Source: Pirellulaceae bacterium
Lineage (GTDB): Bacteria; Planctomycetota; Planctomycetia; Pirellulales; Pirellulaceae
Assembly (NCBI GenBank): GCA_019636385.1
Contig: JAHBXT010000001.1
Span: 558,001 to 622,000, forward strand
Direction of reading: 5' to 3'
Length of the DNA: 64,000 nt
A program made the translations under genes and the position numbers. The notes under the pieces are model-generated. The model ran no database searches. It was not told where the DNA came from and saw only the letters and a list, made by a program, of their open reading frames with translations. Below are positions 8,724 through 18,212 of the stretch, piece by piece; position 1 is the stretch's first letter; each line of letters starts with the position of its first letter.

Positions 8724-9575
8724 CTAGTAGCGCAGCATGCAATAGATGGCTCGCACCGCATCGCGCCAACCGATCTTCTTGCCTTCATGAAAGCCACGTC
8801 GCCAATAGCGAATGGGACGCTCGTAAAACCTGGCTCGGCGCCGCGCCAATTTCACCGTCAATTCGATTTCAATACCAAAGCGGTTTTCGCGTAGGTCGGG
8901 CGCCAGCTCTTGGATCAATTCGCGACGTATAAGTTTGTAACAGGTTTCGACATCGCTTAAATGCAGGCCGGTGCGCAGATTGGATAGTTGCGTAATCCAG
9001 CGATTGGCCAGCGAATGCCAGAGTGGCGAAACCGGGCGATCGTGATGGCCAAATCGAGTTCCATACACGACATCCGCGCGGTCTTCGATCATGGGCTGAA
9101 TCAAGAAGCGAAAGTCTTCTGGATCGTACTCCAAATCCGCATCTTGGACAATCACGGCCGTGCCGGTTGCGATACCAAAGCCGGTTCGCAACGCGGCACC
9201 TTTGCCCTGGTTCCGCTGATGTAATATGATCCGCAAATCGTCGGACGGAGGTAGCCGTTGCAGGCAATCACGTGTGCCATCTTGGCTGCCATCGTCCACC
9301 ACGATAATCTCCAGCGGCAATTGGGTCTCGCGCAGCCGCTGAATAATCTGAAGTATGGTATTAACTTCGTTGAAGACCGGCACAATCACACTCAGCTTGA
9401 AGTCTGCAGGTATCGCGAAGATGCCCAATCGTCGGCATACATCATCCGTTAGCATGTGGTCCAGTCGATGCGCTTGCGATGCGCTCAATCGCACTTCATG
9501 CGAGTCTGCAGCAGTAGTGCTTGCCGAATTGCTGGCAGTACTTGACTGGTTGGCTGTGTCCGACTGATGATGCAT
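8724..9575 (-). CDS. family 2 glycosyltransferase
   Basis: 283-residue GT-A enzyme. It has the nucleotide-sugar motif VIVPVFNEVNT, then VVDDGSQDGT, NQGKGAALRTGF, and the metal-binding region QDADLEYDPED. The C-terminal RPIRYWRRGFHEGKKIGWRD is typical of soluble dolichyl- or undecaprenyl-phosphate sugar transferases. No membrane helices are seen. It probably moves a sugar to a lipid carrier in envelope glycan synthesis, but donor and acceptor are unknown. The HTH/TPR gene follows on the same strand. Confidence 0.9.
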   Translation of the reverse strand: MHHQSDTANQSSTASNSASTTAADSHEVRLSASQAHRLDHMLTDDVCRRLGIFAIPADFKLSVIVPVFNEVNTILQIIQRLRETQLPLEIIVVDDGSQDGTRDCLQRLPPSDDLRIILHQRNQGKGAALRTGFGIATGTAVIVQDADLEYDPEDFRFLIQPMIEDRADVVYGTRFGHHDRPVSPLWHSLANRWITQLSNLRTGLHLSDVETCYKLIRRELIQELAPDLRENRFGIEIELTVKLARRRARFYERPIRYWRRGFHEGKKIGWRDAVRAIYCMLRY

Positions 9576-10233
9576 AACGAGGGGTGAATTTCCAGTGATG
9601 TGGGGTCAGCTCGAGTGGTACCAAAGTTTCGCAGCCAAGCAAGTGGTGTTGAGGCTGGTACACCAAATCTTTTCTCCTGCGCTACAGCCCGAGCACATTA
9701 TACAGGATATCGTGATCGTTTCGCCGTGTGTGCGAGATGTACTTTGTAGCATGTTGAATCAACAGCGAGAACAACAAAATTTTTGGCTACCGTGATTGAC
9801 AATCTGCGCGCTACTTCACACAATCCTAACCATCTCGTTCGCAACCTTCTCGTTTACGCATCTAGTGGATTGCTTCGGTGTCACGACGATAGCCTGACGG
9901 GCCTGTCGTTTTGATGAGCCCCTTTAGCTCACTAGCGCATACAAAGGTACGTAATGTCTATTCTGACTCAGTCAACTCTGACCCAATTCAGAATCGAACA
10001 TTGTCTCTTAGTCGTTCACTGTTGCTTGTCATGCCTAGGATTTGCCTCCGCTCCGGCACCCAGGGATGAACTACTAGGCAGGATTGCCGAATTTGCCGTA
10101 AGCTTGGAAGCGCGCGCGGTATGCATGACCAGCAAAGTCCTTGGCAAATAGTGCCATTGTAAGCGGCAGGATGCCGCACTTTTTCTATTTTCGCCAAGCC
10201 CCCCGGCTATCCGCTTTTACGATCGGCAAGAAT
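9576..10233. other. 658-base intergenic region without a convincing gene
   Basis: This lies between the divergent glycosyltransferase and CoA-transferase genes. Short open frames here show no signal peptide, recognisable motif or conserved pattern. A perfect TATAAT on the minus strand at 9697-9702 is the only promoter-like element I can point to. No tRNA-like fold was noticed. Confidence 0.5.
9697..9702 (-). promoter_or_regulatory. possible -10 element for the glycosyltransferase gene
   Basis: A perfect TATAAT on the minus strand, about 120 bases before the glycosyltransferase start. There is no good -35 hexamer at 16-18 bases, so support is weak. Confidence 0.25.
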
Positions 10234-11310
10234 ATGGCTCCGCTGGATGGCTGTCGCATCATCGACCTGTCGCTTCTGTTGCCTGGTCCACTGGCAACTC
10301 TCATTCTGCGCGACCTTGGGGCACAGGTAACCAAGGTCGAGCCTCCGTTTCCTGGTGACACGATGTCGCTGTGGCCGCCCAAGGTAGGTTCGGTATCGGC
10401 AAGCTACATGGCACTCAATCGCGGCAAGGAAGTCGTGAGTCTAAATCTCAAAGACACCACCGATCGCGAGCGGTTTTTGGAGCTGGTACGTGGAGCCGAT
10501 GTTGTCGTCGAAGGGTTTCGACCGGGCGTGATGGACAGACTGGGATTTGGTTATCAGCAGTTGTGCAAGCTTGATCCGCGCATCATTCTGTGCAGCATCA
10601 CTGGCTACGGACAGTCTGGCCCCTACAGCCAACGGGCAGGCCACGATTTGGGATATCAGGCAATGGCTGGCGTCTTATCGCTGACCGGAGGAGAACAGCC
10701 GAGTGTTCCGCAGTTGCAAGTTGCCGACACAGCGGCCGGCTCCTACGCCACGGTTATGTTGATCCTGGCAGCCCTCATAGAACGACAGCAATCCGGTCAC
10801 GGTCGCCACATCGATGTCAGCATGTCCGAGCAGCTGCTACCACTGATGACCGCCGCGTATGCCATGGCTGGTGCCCTTGGGAAAGATCCTCGGCGCGATG
10901 GAGAATTGCTGACTGGCGGAGCCCCCTGCTATCGCATCTACCGCACCAGCGATGGTCATCACGTAACGCTGGGAGCGCTCGAACCCAAGTTTTGGCAAAA
11001 GGCGGTCAGACAATTGGGACTACCCGAATTGGCGATGTCGCCTTACCACGGTGGGGCGGGAGCCGACGCAGTCATTCAACAATTGACTGAACTGTTCGCG
11101 TCGAAAACCCGAGAGGAGTGGATCACGATTTTCGGCTCCAGCGACGCATGTTTTGAACCTGTGCTGTCGCTGGCTGAAGTTCGTGAGCATGCTCATTGGC
11201 AGGCTCGCCACAGTTTTGTCACACTACCAACCCCCGATGGTGGCGGTTTGCAGGTACCTAAATTGCCAGGTTCACTAGCGGGTTTCGACTCTCCAGAGGC
11301 GGACCAGTAA
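10234..11310 (+). CDS. CaiB/BaiF family (type III) CoA-transferase or acyl-CoA racemase
   Basis: 358 residues from ATG 10234, chosen because the family fold begins at once with LDGCRIIDLS; a 31-residue extension to 10141 has no family features. Conserved blocks are LGAQVTKVEPP, NRGKEVVSLNLK, EGFRPGVMDRLGFGY, GYGQSGPYSQRAGHDLGYQA and GRHIDVSMSEQ. Asp138 in AGHDLGYQ is the expected catalytic aspartate. The short C-terminal domain resembles alpha-methylacyl-CoA racemases. Reaction type is known for the family; the substrate is not readable. A dispersed palindromic repeat follows the stop. Confidence 0.9.
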   Translation: MAPLDGCRIIDLSLLLPGPLATLILRDLGAQVTKVEPPFPGDTMSLWPPKVGSVSASYMALNRGKEVVSLNLKDTTDRERFLELVRGADVVVEGFRPGVMDRLGFGYQQLCKLDPRIILCSITGYGQSGPYSQRAGHDLGYQAMAGVLSLTGGEQPSVPQLQVADTAAGSYATVMLILAALIERQQSGHGRHIDVSMSEQLLPLMTAAYAMAGALGKDPRRDGELLTGGAPCYRIYRTSDGHHVTLGALEPKFWQKAVRQLGLPELAMSPYHGGAGADAVIQQLTELFASKTREEWITIFGSSDACFEPVLSLAEVREHAHWQARHSFVTLPTPDGGGLQVPKLPGSLAGFDSPEADQ

Positions 11311-11316
11311 GCGGGC

Positions 11317-11413
11317 GTGGCTCCGCTCGTCAGAGCGTACAGGATTGGAAAAGTAGAGTGCAGACGCATCGAAGGCAGGACCCACAGCCCCACCGTCTGG
11401 CGACGGTAGCTAC
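11317..11413. repeat. dispersed repeat A, locus 1
   Basis: A well-conserved arm at 11390-11413 (minus-strand sense GTAGC, then CGTCGCCAGA, then CGG). A degenerate inverted partner at 11317-11337 makes the locus a loose palindrome. It lies between the CoA-transferase stop and the MATE gene. See the other A loci at 17.7, 26.3, 33.1, 61.0 and 63.5 kb. Confidence 0.7.
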
Positions 11414-11589
11414 TGCGTCAACAATAGCTGCCGAAGAGCGGCCAGAGCGCGGAAGTAGCATTTGCCCGAACCTGCCCGTATACTGATCGGTCCAAGTAGG
11501 CAGCTCAAACGTCGAACAATGCCACACTGGCTGCCTGGGCATGGCGCCGCGTCCGGTGTTTTCCCAAATTCGCAAAGCACCACTCGGTC

Positions 11590-13017
11590 ATGTTAAAATC
11601 GCATCCAGTGACCAGCCGCAACCTGTCCACTTGGTGGAAACAGCCAGCCGGAGGCCGCGAAGTACTGCTGGTTTCGTTGCCTCTAGTCATTTCCAGTCTG
11701 TCATGGACGGTGATGACCTTTGTGGACCGCATCTTTCTGAAGTGGCTGTCGGGCGACTCGATGGCCGCTGCTTTTACCGCATCAACTGTGTGGTTTGTGT
11801 TACTGTGTTTGCCGCTGGGGATCTGTGCCTATGCTAACACGTTTGTTTCTCAATACTTCGGGGATCGGCAGTACAAGCAGATTGGCCTGGCCGTTTGGCA
11901 AGCTATTTGGGTAGCCCTTGTGGTCAGCCCGTTCATACTAGCTTTTAATCCACTGGTTCCACAGCTATTTGAATTGGCCGGGCACACGCCCGCCATACGT
12001 AGCGAAGAAATTCGATATTTCCAGGCTCTCAACTGGGGCGCCGCAGGCATGTTGGTGTCGCAAGCTGCAGCAGCCTTCTACAGCGGGCGCGGTAAGACTC
12101 GCATCGTGATGGTGGTTGATAGTTTCTTTGCAGTCCTAAACGCGGTATTGGACTATGTGTGGATATTCGGTTACTGGGGCTTTCCCGCAGCGGGAATCGC
12201 GGGTGCCGGATATGCCACTGCGGTTGCATTGACACTCAAGGCCATTGTGTACCTAGTACTGATGTTGCGTGAGCCACATCGCGCCGAATTCGGTACCGGA
12301 ATTGGCTGCCGATTTGATTGGTCGCTCTTCAAAAAGATGTGTTACTTTGGCGGTCCCAGCGGGTTGCAGATGTTGCTGGATGTCGTGGGGTTCAGCACGT
12401 TTATCGTTCTGGTAGCGCGCCTGGGCAACCTCGAAGCCGAAGCCACCTCGATGGCCTTCAGCATATCGACGCTGGCTTTTATGCCTATTTGGGGATTCGG
12501 CATGGGGGCGGGCATCTTGGTAGGGCAGCACTTGGGCGAAAATCAACCGGACTTGGCCGCCCGAGCCTCGTGGAATTCCTTGGCTCTGGGGATTGGCTAC
12601 ATGTCGCTGATTTCCGTGTTGTACATCGTGGTACCAACATGGTTCTTGTGGTGGTTCTTTGCGGGCACCGAGCATGCTCACGGGTTGGGCTCAGATGTAG
12701 GCGTTTTGGCGACTAAGCTGCTGCAGTTCGTTGCGGCATACAACCTCCTGGATGCGACCCTCACGATCTTGGTCAGCGCGATCAAAGGTGCAGGCGATAC
12801 GCGATTTGTGCTGGGCGTCAGTCTAGTGATGGGGCTCGTGCTGGCCGTGTCGAGCTGGCTGGCGGTCGAAGTTTGGCAGTTTGGTATCTACGGCTGCTGG
12901 GCTTTGATTGTGGCTTGGGTTTGGGCGTTAGGGATCATCTATCTGCTGAGATTCATTCAGGGCAAGTGGCGCGACATGCGCGTCATCGACATGACCCACT
13001 CAGCACCACTGGCGTAG
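11590..13017 (+). CDS. MATE-family efflux transporter
   Basis: 475-residue multidrug/toxin extrusion protein of the inner membrane with about 12 hydrophobic segments in two similar halves. The N-terminus has the MATE pattern LPLVISSLSWTVMTFVDRIF. The second half begins near FGGPSGLQMLLDVVGFSTFI, and MAFSISTLAFMPIWGFGMGA is typical of transmembrane helix 8. It exchanges Na+ or H+ for cationic compounds; the substrate is unknown. The ATG at 11590 lacks a clear ribosome site. It runs toward the acyl-ACP synthetase gene. Confidence 0.93.
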   Translation: MLKSHPVTSRNLSTWWKQPAGGREVLLVSLPLVISSLSWTVMTFVDRIFLKWLSGDSMAAAFTASTVWFVLLCLPLGICAYANTFVSQYFGDRQYKQIGLAVWQAIWVALVVSPFILAFNPLVPQLFELAGHTPAIRSEEIRYFQALNWGAAGMLVSQAAAAFYSGRGKTRIVMVVDSFFAVLNAVLDYVWIFGYWGFPAAGIAGAGYATAVALTLKAIVYLVLMLREPHRAEFGTGIGCRFDWSLFKKMCYFGGPSGLQMLLDVVGFSTFIVLVARLGNLEAEATSMAFSISTLAFMPIWGFGMGAGILVGQHLGENQPDLAARASWNSLALGIGYMSLISVLYIVVPTWFLWWFFAGTEHAHGLGSDVGVLATKLLQFVAAYNLLDATLTILVSAIKGAGDTRFVLGVSLVMGLVLAVSSWLAVEVWQFGIYGCWALIVAWVWALGIIYLLRFIQGKWRDMRVIDMTHSAPLA

Positions 13018-13150
13018 ATCAACCGCCCGAAACGGCAGCCCTAGATGCCAACAGGGATTGCTCGTGGAACCTTACAAGCCATCGCCGGGTGTTGCGGCAA
13101 GCCCAACGCGAAGGCCTCGTATTGCCCTGGCTCGCACCTGACAACCGTGG

Positions 13151-14773
13151 CTACTGATTCGCAAACAAATCTCTAGCCATTTGCTGCAACGCCTTGAGGT
13201 CCAGTTTGCCGGTTCCCAACATGGGGATTCCAGGAACTTCAACGAAGCTATCTTCGCTGGGCAAATAGATATTGGGTAACCCTTTATTGGACAAGCCCTT
13301 GACGATGTCACCGGGTGTTAGCGAAAGACCAGGTGTATGCAAAACAACCAAACGTTCACCGCGCTTGACATCAGGAACCGAAGCCACGGCCACGCGCTGC
13401 CGGCCCTCATCGTCCAAGCCGACCAGTTCATTGATCGAATCTTCGATCAGCACGTGCGGAACCATCTCGCCGCCAATCTTGGAAAATCGACTGAGCCGTC
13501 CGGTAATGTAAATGAATCCATCTTCGTCGATCTTGGCCATGTCGCCGGTACGATACCATTCGCCGTGCATCACATCTGCGGTCAAATCAGGTCGATCCAA
13601 ATAGCCCTGCATAACGTTCTCACCACGAATTTCTAGCAATCCGGATTCCCCAGTCGGCAACGGTTGGTCAGTATCGACCGAAACAACGCGTGCCTGCACG
13701 TGGCTGTAGGGCAATCCGACGCTGCCTTCGCGCAAACCCGATCGGTTGGCAGTAGCCCGCGACTTGGGCACGTTCACGCTGACGATCGGACTGAGTTCCG
13801 TAGTTCCATAGCCCTCCACGGGACGAACGCCAAACCGCTGTTCAAACTCTTCGGCTACCGCGATTGGCATTTTTTCTGCCCCCACGACCACGACCTCAAG
13901 GGTCTTAAACTGTTCTGGCTCGACGCGACGAATATAAGATCTCAGGAAGGTGGGAGTGGACAGCAGGATGGTGGCCTTAAATTCTTGCGCCAATTTGGCG
14001 ATGGGCCGCGCTTCCAGCGGGCTAAAGTGGTAGGCGCAACAGCACTCTAGGCACAGTGGGGTCCACAGCGTCACCGTGTATCCAAAAGAATGAAAGAAGG
14101 GCAAAATCCCCAACACCATGTCGCGTTCGCTCAGTCGGATTAATTCGTTAACGCCGTCGATATTGCTGGACACATTCGAACTACTCAGCACAACACCTTT
14201 CGGAAACCCAGTCGATCCCGAAGTAAACAGGATGGTCACGGGGTCGGAACTACGCAGATGCGACAATCCTAACGCACGATGCAGCGATGTGGCCGACCGC
14301 AGTCGAACATTGAGCAGCGCCGATAACTTGTCACCCAAGGTGATCTTGTCGCGGACATCCTCCAGGAATACTTGCGGGGCACCGACATCCAGCCCTACCT
14401 TTTCAACGAACTTGCGACTGGTCAGCACATGCTTCAAACCAGCCAGTTCGCAGCATTGTTTGAGCTGGGCTGAGCTGGCTGTGTAATTCAGATTGACGGC
14501 TACTCGCCCAGCCAAGCTGACCGCCAGATTGACGGCCACGCCGGGGACGGTGGGCGGCAGGAACACTCCTACGCGCTGCTCGTCGTCTCCCAACACTTCG
14601 CGCAGCAAGTAGCGGCGCAGGGCCAAGCTACGAATCAGTAAGTCGCGGCTGGATAGCTTGACACCGGTTGAGTCGGCAACTTTGATGGGTTGGTTGACCG
14701 ACTTGAGTCGCTTGAGCGCTCGTAATGTGACGTGTTCGTCACTGGGCTTGCCGAGTGGTTTGGCGTCGTGCAT
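13151..14773 (-). CDS. Aas-like acyl-[ACP]/acyl-CoA synthetase
   Basis: 540-residue adenylate-forming ligase from ATG 14773 (a start at 14902 would run into glcD). Core motifs: ILFTSGSTGFPKGVVLSSSN (AMP/phosphate loop), VEGYGTTELSPIVSVNVP, YRTGDMAKIDEDGFIYITGR, then LSRFSKIGGEMV, and the C-terminal lysine region GTGKLDLK. The GYGTTELSPIVSVNVP and FSKIGGEMV blocks match the synthetase half of E. coli Aas, which acylates ACP to re-acylate lysophospholipids. The acyltransferase half is not fused here. An LplT-like transporter, the usual Aas partner, is at 49.8 kb. It is the third gene of the aminotransferase-glcD run. Confidence 0.85.
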   Translation of the reverse strand: MHDAKPLGKPSDEHVTLRALKRLKSVNQPIKVADSTGVKLSSRDLLIRSLALRRYLLREVLGDDEQRVGVFLPPTVPGVAVNLAVSLAGRVAVNLNYTASSAQLKQCCELAGLKHVLTSRKFVEKVGLDVGAPQVFLEDVRDKITLGDKLSALLNVRLRSATSLHRALGLSHLRSSDPVTILFTSGSTGFPKGVVLSSSNVSSNIDGVNELIRLSERDMVLGILPFFHSFGYTVTLWTPLCLECCCAYHFSPLEARPIAKLAQEFKATILLSTPTFLRSYIRRVEPEQFKTLEVVVVGAEKMPIAVAEEFEQRFGVRPVEGYGTTELSPIVSVNVPKSRATANRSGLREGSVGLPYSHVQARVVSVDTDQPLPTGESGLLEIRGENVMQGYLDRPDLTADVMHGEWYRTGDMAKIDEDGFIYITGRLSRFSKIGGEMVPHVLIEDSINELVGLDDEGRQRVAVASVPDVKRGERLVVLHTPGLSLTPGDIVKGLSNKGLPNIYLPSEDSFVEVPGIPMLGTGKLDLKALQQMARDLFANQ

Positions 14774-14855
14774 GGCTGAACTACTCCATCCTAAAAGGTC
14801 CAGTTGACCGAGTAAAACCAGATCATCGATTATTCTTGTGTGGCCGAGTTGCGGA

Positions 14856-16310
14856 CTACATGCGGCTGGCCACCCCTTGCTGTTCCAGTGGGTGCAAGCC
14901 ATACATTCCGAGCGATGCCGCTTCGGCAGAGGGGAACATTTTACCAGGATTGGAGATTTCGTGGGGATCGCAGGCGCGGCGGAGTCGTTTCATGAACTGG
15001 ATGGAGTTTTCCGAGAACATGCCTGGCAAAAACTGCCGCTTTTCCATACCCACACCGTGTTCGCCGGTAATGGAGCCGCCAAGCTCGATGCACAACTGGA
15101 CAATTCGGGCCGCCAATTCTTCGGCGGCCTGTAATTGGCCTGGCCGGCTGCCGTCAAACAGAATCAGTGGATGCAGATTGCCATCGCCAGCATGGAATAC
15201 GTTGGCTACCCGAATTTCGGCTTCTTGACTGAGCCGCTGGATTTGAGTTAGAGCGTATCCGAGCTGGCTGCGCGGCACCACACCATCCTGGACGATAAAA
15301 TCTGGACTCAATCGCCCCACCGCCGAGAAAACGCTCTTGCGGCCCTTCCATATCGTGGCTCGCTCAGCCGCAGACTGCGCGACATGAATGGCACTTGAAC
15401 CACTGGCTGCCAGCAGATCGTCCAGTATCTGTCGTTCGGCAGATACGGCATCGCGGCTGCCATCCAGCTCGACAATCAACACTGCTTCAACGTCTGGAGG
15501 ATACTGAGCACCGACGGCGGCTGTGGCAGCTTGCATGCTGAGTCGATCCATAATCTCAATCGCCGCTGGCAATAGGCCACTGCCAATAATCTTAGCGACC
15601 GCTTGGCCAGCGCGTTCCAATGTTTCGTAGCCAGCCAACACCGTGTGATAACTTTCCGGTTTGGGTAACAACCGCACCGTAAGCTCGATGACAATGCCCA
15701 ATAGTCCCTCGCCACCGACCATTAGACCGACCATGTCGGGACCGATTGCCTCACCACCTGCTTGACCGACTGTAACGACTTCACCGCTTCCCAGGACCAC
15801 CCTCATCGCCAAAATATGATTGCTGGTCATGCCGTACTTCAGGCAGTGCGCTCCCCCCGAATTAAAGGCCACATTGCCGCCAATCGTGCAAACCTGCTGA
15901 CTACTAGGATCAGGCGCGTAGTACAGTCCGGCATGTTCGACGGCGGCTGTCAGCTTGGAGTTAATAACGCCAGGCTCGACGATAGCCAACCGGTTCTCCA
16001 GATCGACCTTTAGGATTCGATTCAGCCGATTCAGAGCGATAACAATGCCATCGGCATGAGGTAACGATCCACCAGATAGGCTGGTGCCGCTACCTCGAGC
16101 TACCATGGGAACGCGGTTGTCATGGCACCAACGCACAAGCTTGATCACCTCGTCGACCGATTGCGGTACGACAACCGCTCGCGGTTTCACCGCAAAGGCG
16201 GTCAGACCGTCGCTTTGAAAAGCGGCCAGAGCACAGTGGTCGCTCTGCAGGCGATCCGGCGGCAGCAGATTGCTCAATTGAGCTAACAGGTCGTGGCTGC
16301 TTAGTTGCAT
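14856..16310 (-). CDS. glcD: glycolate oxidase subunit GlcD / FAD-linked 2-hydroxyacid dehydrogenase
   Basis: 484 residues. FAD-binding type 4 (PCMH) domain near 40-220 with [20 protein letters not shown] and the pyrophosphate loop [16 protein letters not shown]. The C-terminal FAD-oxidase domain has [17 protein letters not shown] and the closing [15 protein letters not shown]. It oxidises glycolate (or D-lactate) to the 2-oxoacid. The GlcE and GlcF partner subunits are not nearby, so electrons may pass to another acceptor. It follows the aminotransferase gene by 27 bases, suggesting one operon for glyoxylate handling. Confidence 0.92.
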   Translation of the reverse strand: MQLSSHDLLAQLSNLLPPDRLQSDHCALAAFQSDGLTAFAVKPRAVVVPQSVDEVIKLVRWCHDNRVPMVARGSGTSLSGGSLPHADGIVIALNRLNRILKVDLENRLAIVEPGVINSKLTAAVEHAGLYYAPDPSSQQVCTIGGNVAFNSGGAHCLKYGMTSNHILAMRVVLGSGEVVTVGQAGGEAIGPDMVGLMVGGEGLLGIVIELTVRLLPKPESYHTVLAGYETLERAGQAVAKIIGSGLLPAAIEIMDRLSMQAATAAVGAQYPPDVEAVLIVELDGSRDAVSAERQILDDLLAASGSSAIHVAQSAAERATIWKGRKSVFSAVGRLSPDFIVQDGVVPRSQLGYALTQIQRLSQEAEIRVANVFHAGDGNLHPLILFDGSRPGQLQAAEELAARIVQLCIELGGSITGEHGVGMEKRQFLPGMFSENSIQFMKRLRRACDPHEISNPGKMFPSAEAASLGMYGLHPLEQQGVASRM

Positions 16311-16337
16311 TTGAGACCGAGCCCCTGAATTTTACGT

Positions 16338-17522
16338 CTAAACAGAATCGATGGACATTAGTGCCTCGCTGGCGGCCGCTAGACCAGTTCCCGGACTTCC
16401 CAGTTTGCCGTCCCGATACAGGATTTCCCCCAGCGCCGACAGGATCAGCATCACATGCCGCTGAGTGCAACTACTGCCCATGAGCCCAATTCGCCAAACT
16501 TTGCCCTTGAAAGGCCCCAATCCAGCGCCAATTTCGATACCGTAATCGTTCAGCAGCCGCTGGCGAACAGTCAGGTCATCGACCCCTTCGGGAATGTAGA
16601 CAGCGTTGAGTGTCGTCAGCGATGACTGGGGAACATAGTTCATTCCCATCGCTTCCAAACCGGCTCGCAGGGCCGCATGATTTCGTTGATGGCGGGCGAC
16701 TCGCTGTGGCAATCCTTCTTCCAAGATCATTTGCAAAGATTCCCGCAATGCATAAGTCATATTGATCGGCGCGGTGTGGTGATAGACGCGGTCGCTGCCC
16801 CAATAGTTGCGAAGCATGGTGATGTCCAGATACCAACTGGTGACTTTGTTTCGCCGACGATCAATGCGCTGCAGAGCCCGGCTGGAAAATGTCACGGGCG
16901 ACAATCCAGGAGGACAGCTCAAACATTTCTGCGTGCCACTATAACAAGCGTCCACTTGCCATCGGTCAATGGGGACGTCAATGCCGCCCAGACTGGTAAC
17001 CGCGTCCAGGAGCAATAACCCGCCATGACGTCCAACGATGCTTGCGATTTCGTCCATCGGTTGATGCACACCGGTGCTGGTTTCGGCGTGTACGATTCCA
17101 ACAATTCGCGTTTGCGGATGTTGCCGCAGGGCTTCTTCGATTTGCTCAGGTTCAATAGCACTGCCCCAGGGAGCCTCAACCGTGTGTACGATGGCCCCGT
17201 ACCGCTGAGCGACATCCCTCATGCGCCCGCCAAAGACTCCGTTGACGCAAATGATGACCTCGTCACCAGGCTCGACCAAATTGCACACGCAGGCTTCCAT
17301 ACCCGCACTACCGGTGCCCGAAATGGCCAGAGTCATTTCATTTTGGGTTTGAAAGACCTGACGTAGCATCGACCGAGTTTCATCCATGATGCGCAAATAC
17401 TCGGGGTCCAAGTGTCCGAGCGTAGGGGCGGCCAGGGCTTGCAAGACTCGCTGCGATACGTCGCTGGGTCCAGGGCCCATCAAGACTCGTTGTGAAGGCC
17501 GGAGTGCTGTGAAGTCAGACAT
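16338..17522 (-). CDS. class V aminotransferase, alanine-glyoxylate type
   Basis: 394 residues from ATG 17522; the in-frame TTG at 17534 has no better support. PLP enzyme of the AGXT/serine-glyoxylate group: MGPGPSDVS at the N-terminus, [21 protein letters not shown], the PLP-ring aspartate in [10 protein letters not shown] (Asp173), and the Schiff-base lysine in [13 protein letters not shown] (Lys199). It would convert glyoxylate plus an amino donor to glycine. The glcD gene starts right after it, so the pair could take glycolate to glycine. The amino donor (alanine or serine) cannot be told from sequence. Confidence 0.9.
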   Translation of the reverse strand: MSDFTALRPSQRVLMGPGPSDVSQRVLQALAAPTLGHLDPEYLRIMDETRSMLRQVFQTQNEMTLAISGTGSAGMEACVCNLVEPGDEVIICVNGVFGGRMRDVAQRYGAIVHTVEAPWGSAIEPEQIEEALRQHPQTRIVGIVHAETSTGVHQPMDEIASIVGRHGGLLLLDAVTSLGGIDVPIDRWQVDACYSGTQKCLSCPPGLSPVTFSSRALQRIDRRRNKVTSWYLDITMLRNYWGSDRVYHHTAPINMTYALRESLQMILEEGLPQRVARHQRNHAALRAGLEAMGMNYVPQSSLTTLNAVYIPEGVDDLTVRQRLLNDYGIEIGAGLGPFKGKVWRIGLMGSSCTQRHVMLILSALGEILYRDGKLGSPGTGLAAASEALMSIDSV

Positions 17523-17650
17523 GCGTACTTTCAATTCAAAGGAGAATTTTGGAGATGTTGGAAGTCAGATTGTACCACAACCTATTGTTGCATCAGCCCA
17601 GTTCGCGGTAGGATTCTTGTTCATAAAAGTGAGCAGCGATTCGCCATAAA

Positions 17651-17717
17651 GCAGTCAGTCATCGTCGCCCTGACAGTAGCACCCAGGCTGGTCCGCCGTC
17701 TGGCGACGCTAGCTACC
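17651..17717. repeat. dispersed repeat A, locus 2
   Basis: A well-conserved arm at 17693-17716 with minus-strand sense GTAGC, CGTCGCCAGA, CGG. A poorer inverted partner lies around 17655-17676 (shared core CGTCGCC). It lies in the divergent space between the aminotransferase and dciA, so unlike other copies it is at a 5' region. Confidence 0.65.
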
Positions 17718-17802
17718 TTTAGGCCGCTCGCCACAGTGCAGTTTCAAAATGCGTTAATCGCGCAGCCAATCGAACTCTAACGCAGCCGGTGGTGGTATTA
17801 CA

Positions 17803-18150
17803 ATGACGCCAGAGCAACGCGAGCTGTGGGATCTACAGCAAATAAAACAGCGCCCGAGCCGAGTTCGCGCCAAGCATATCGGGCACTCCATGAGGAACCT
17901 CATGGCCCGCCATGGCTTGGCACAAACCCAAGCAGCCAACGAGCTGGCGGTAGCCTGGCAATCCGCCGTGGGGCCGCAATTGTCTGCGCTAACAAGGCCG
18001 TGCACGATCCAACGCGGCGTACTGCAGGTTCTCGTGCGCGACAGTTCGGCACTGCAAGAACTACAGCTCTGTCGCAAACAGGTGCTGGCAGCGCTCCAGC
18101 AGGCCCTGCCGCAAGCCAACATCCGCGATCTACGCGGCAAGATCGCTTGA
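17803..18150 (+). CDS. dciA: DciA-like (DUF721) protein
   Basis: 115 residues, normal size for DUF721. Pattern: basic N-terminus, HIGHSMRNLMARHGLAQTQA, LAVAWQSAVGPQLSALTRPC, GVLQVLVRDSSALQELQLCR, then a helical tail ending IRDLRGKIA. DciA proteins load or assist the replicative helicase DnaB in bacteria lacking DnaC; that role is from family knowledge. It stands alone here, convergent with the next gene, not beside gyrB or dnaA as in some bacteria. Confidence 0.85.
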   Translation: MTPEQRELWDLQQIKQRPSRVRAKHIGHSMRNLMARHGLAQTQAANELAVAWQSAVGPQLSALTRPCTIQRGVLQVLVRDSSALQELQLCRKQVLAALQQALPQANIRDLRGKIA

Positions 18151-18212
18151 CGACTCCATGGAGCCGAGCAGGCTCGGTGGCACTGGCGAGTCTGCGTGAC
18201 TTGGCGGTGGTA

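Noticed and set aside
8650..8769. Signal-peptide-like N-terminal extension of the HTH/TPR protein
   Set aside because: It overlaps the glycosyltransferase gene by 46 bases and would send a DNA-binding domain out of the cell; the internal ATG at 8649 is preferred.
9954..10151. Small plus-strand open frame upstream of the CoA-transferase
   Set aside because: No protein-like pattern, no ribosome site and no conserved motif.
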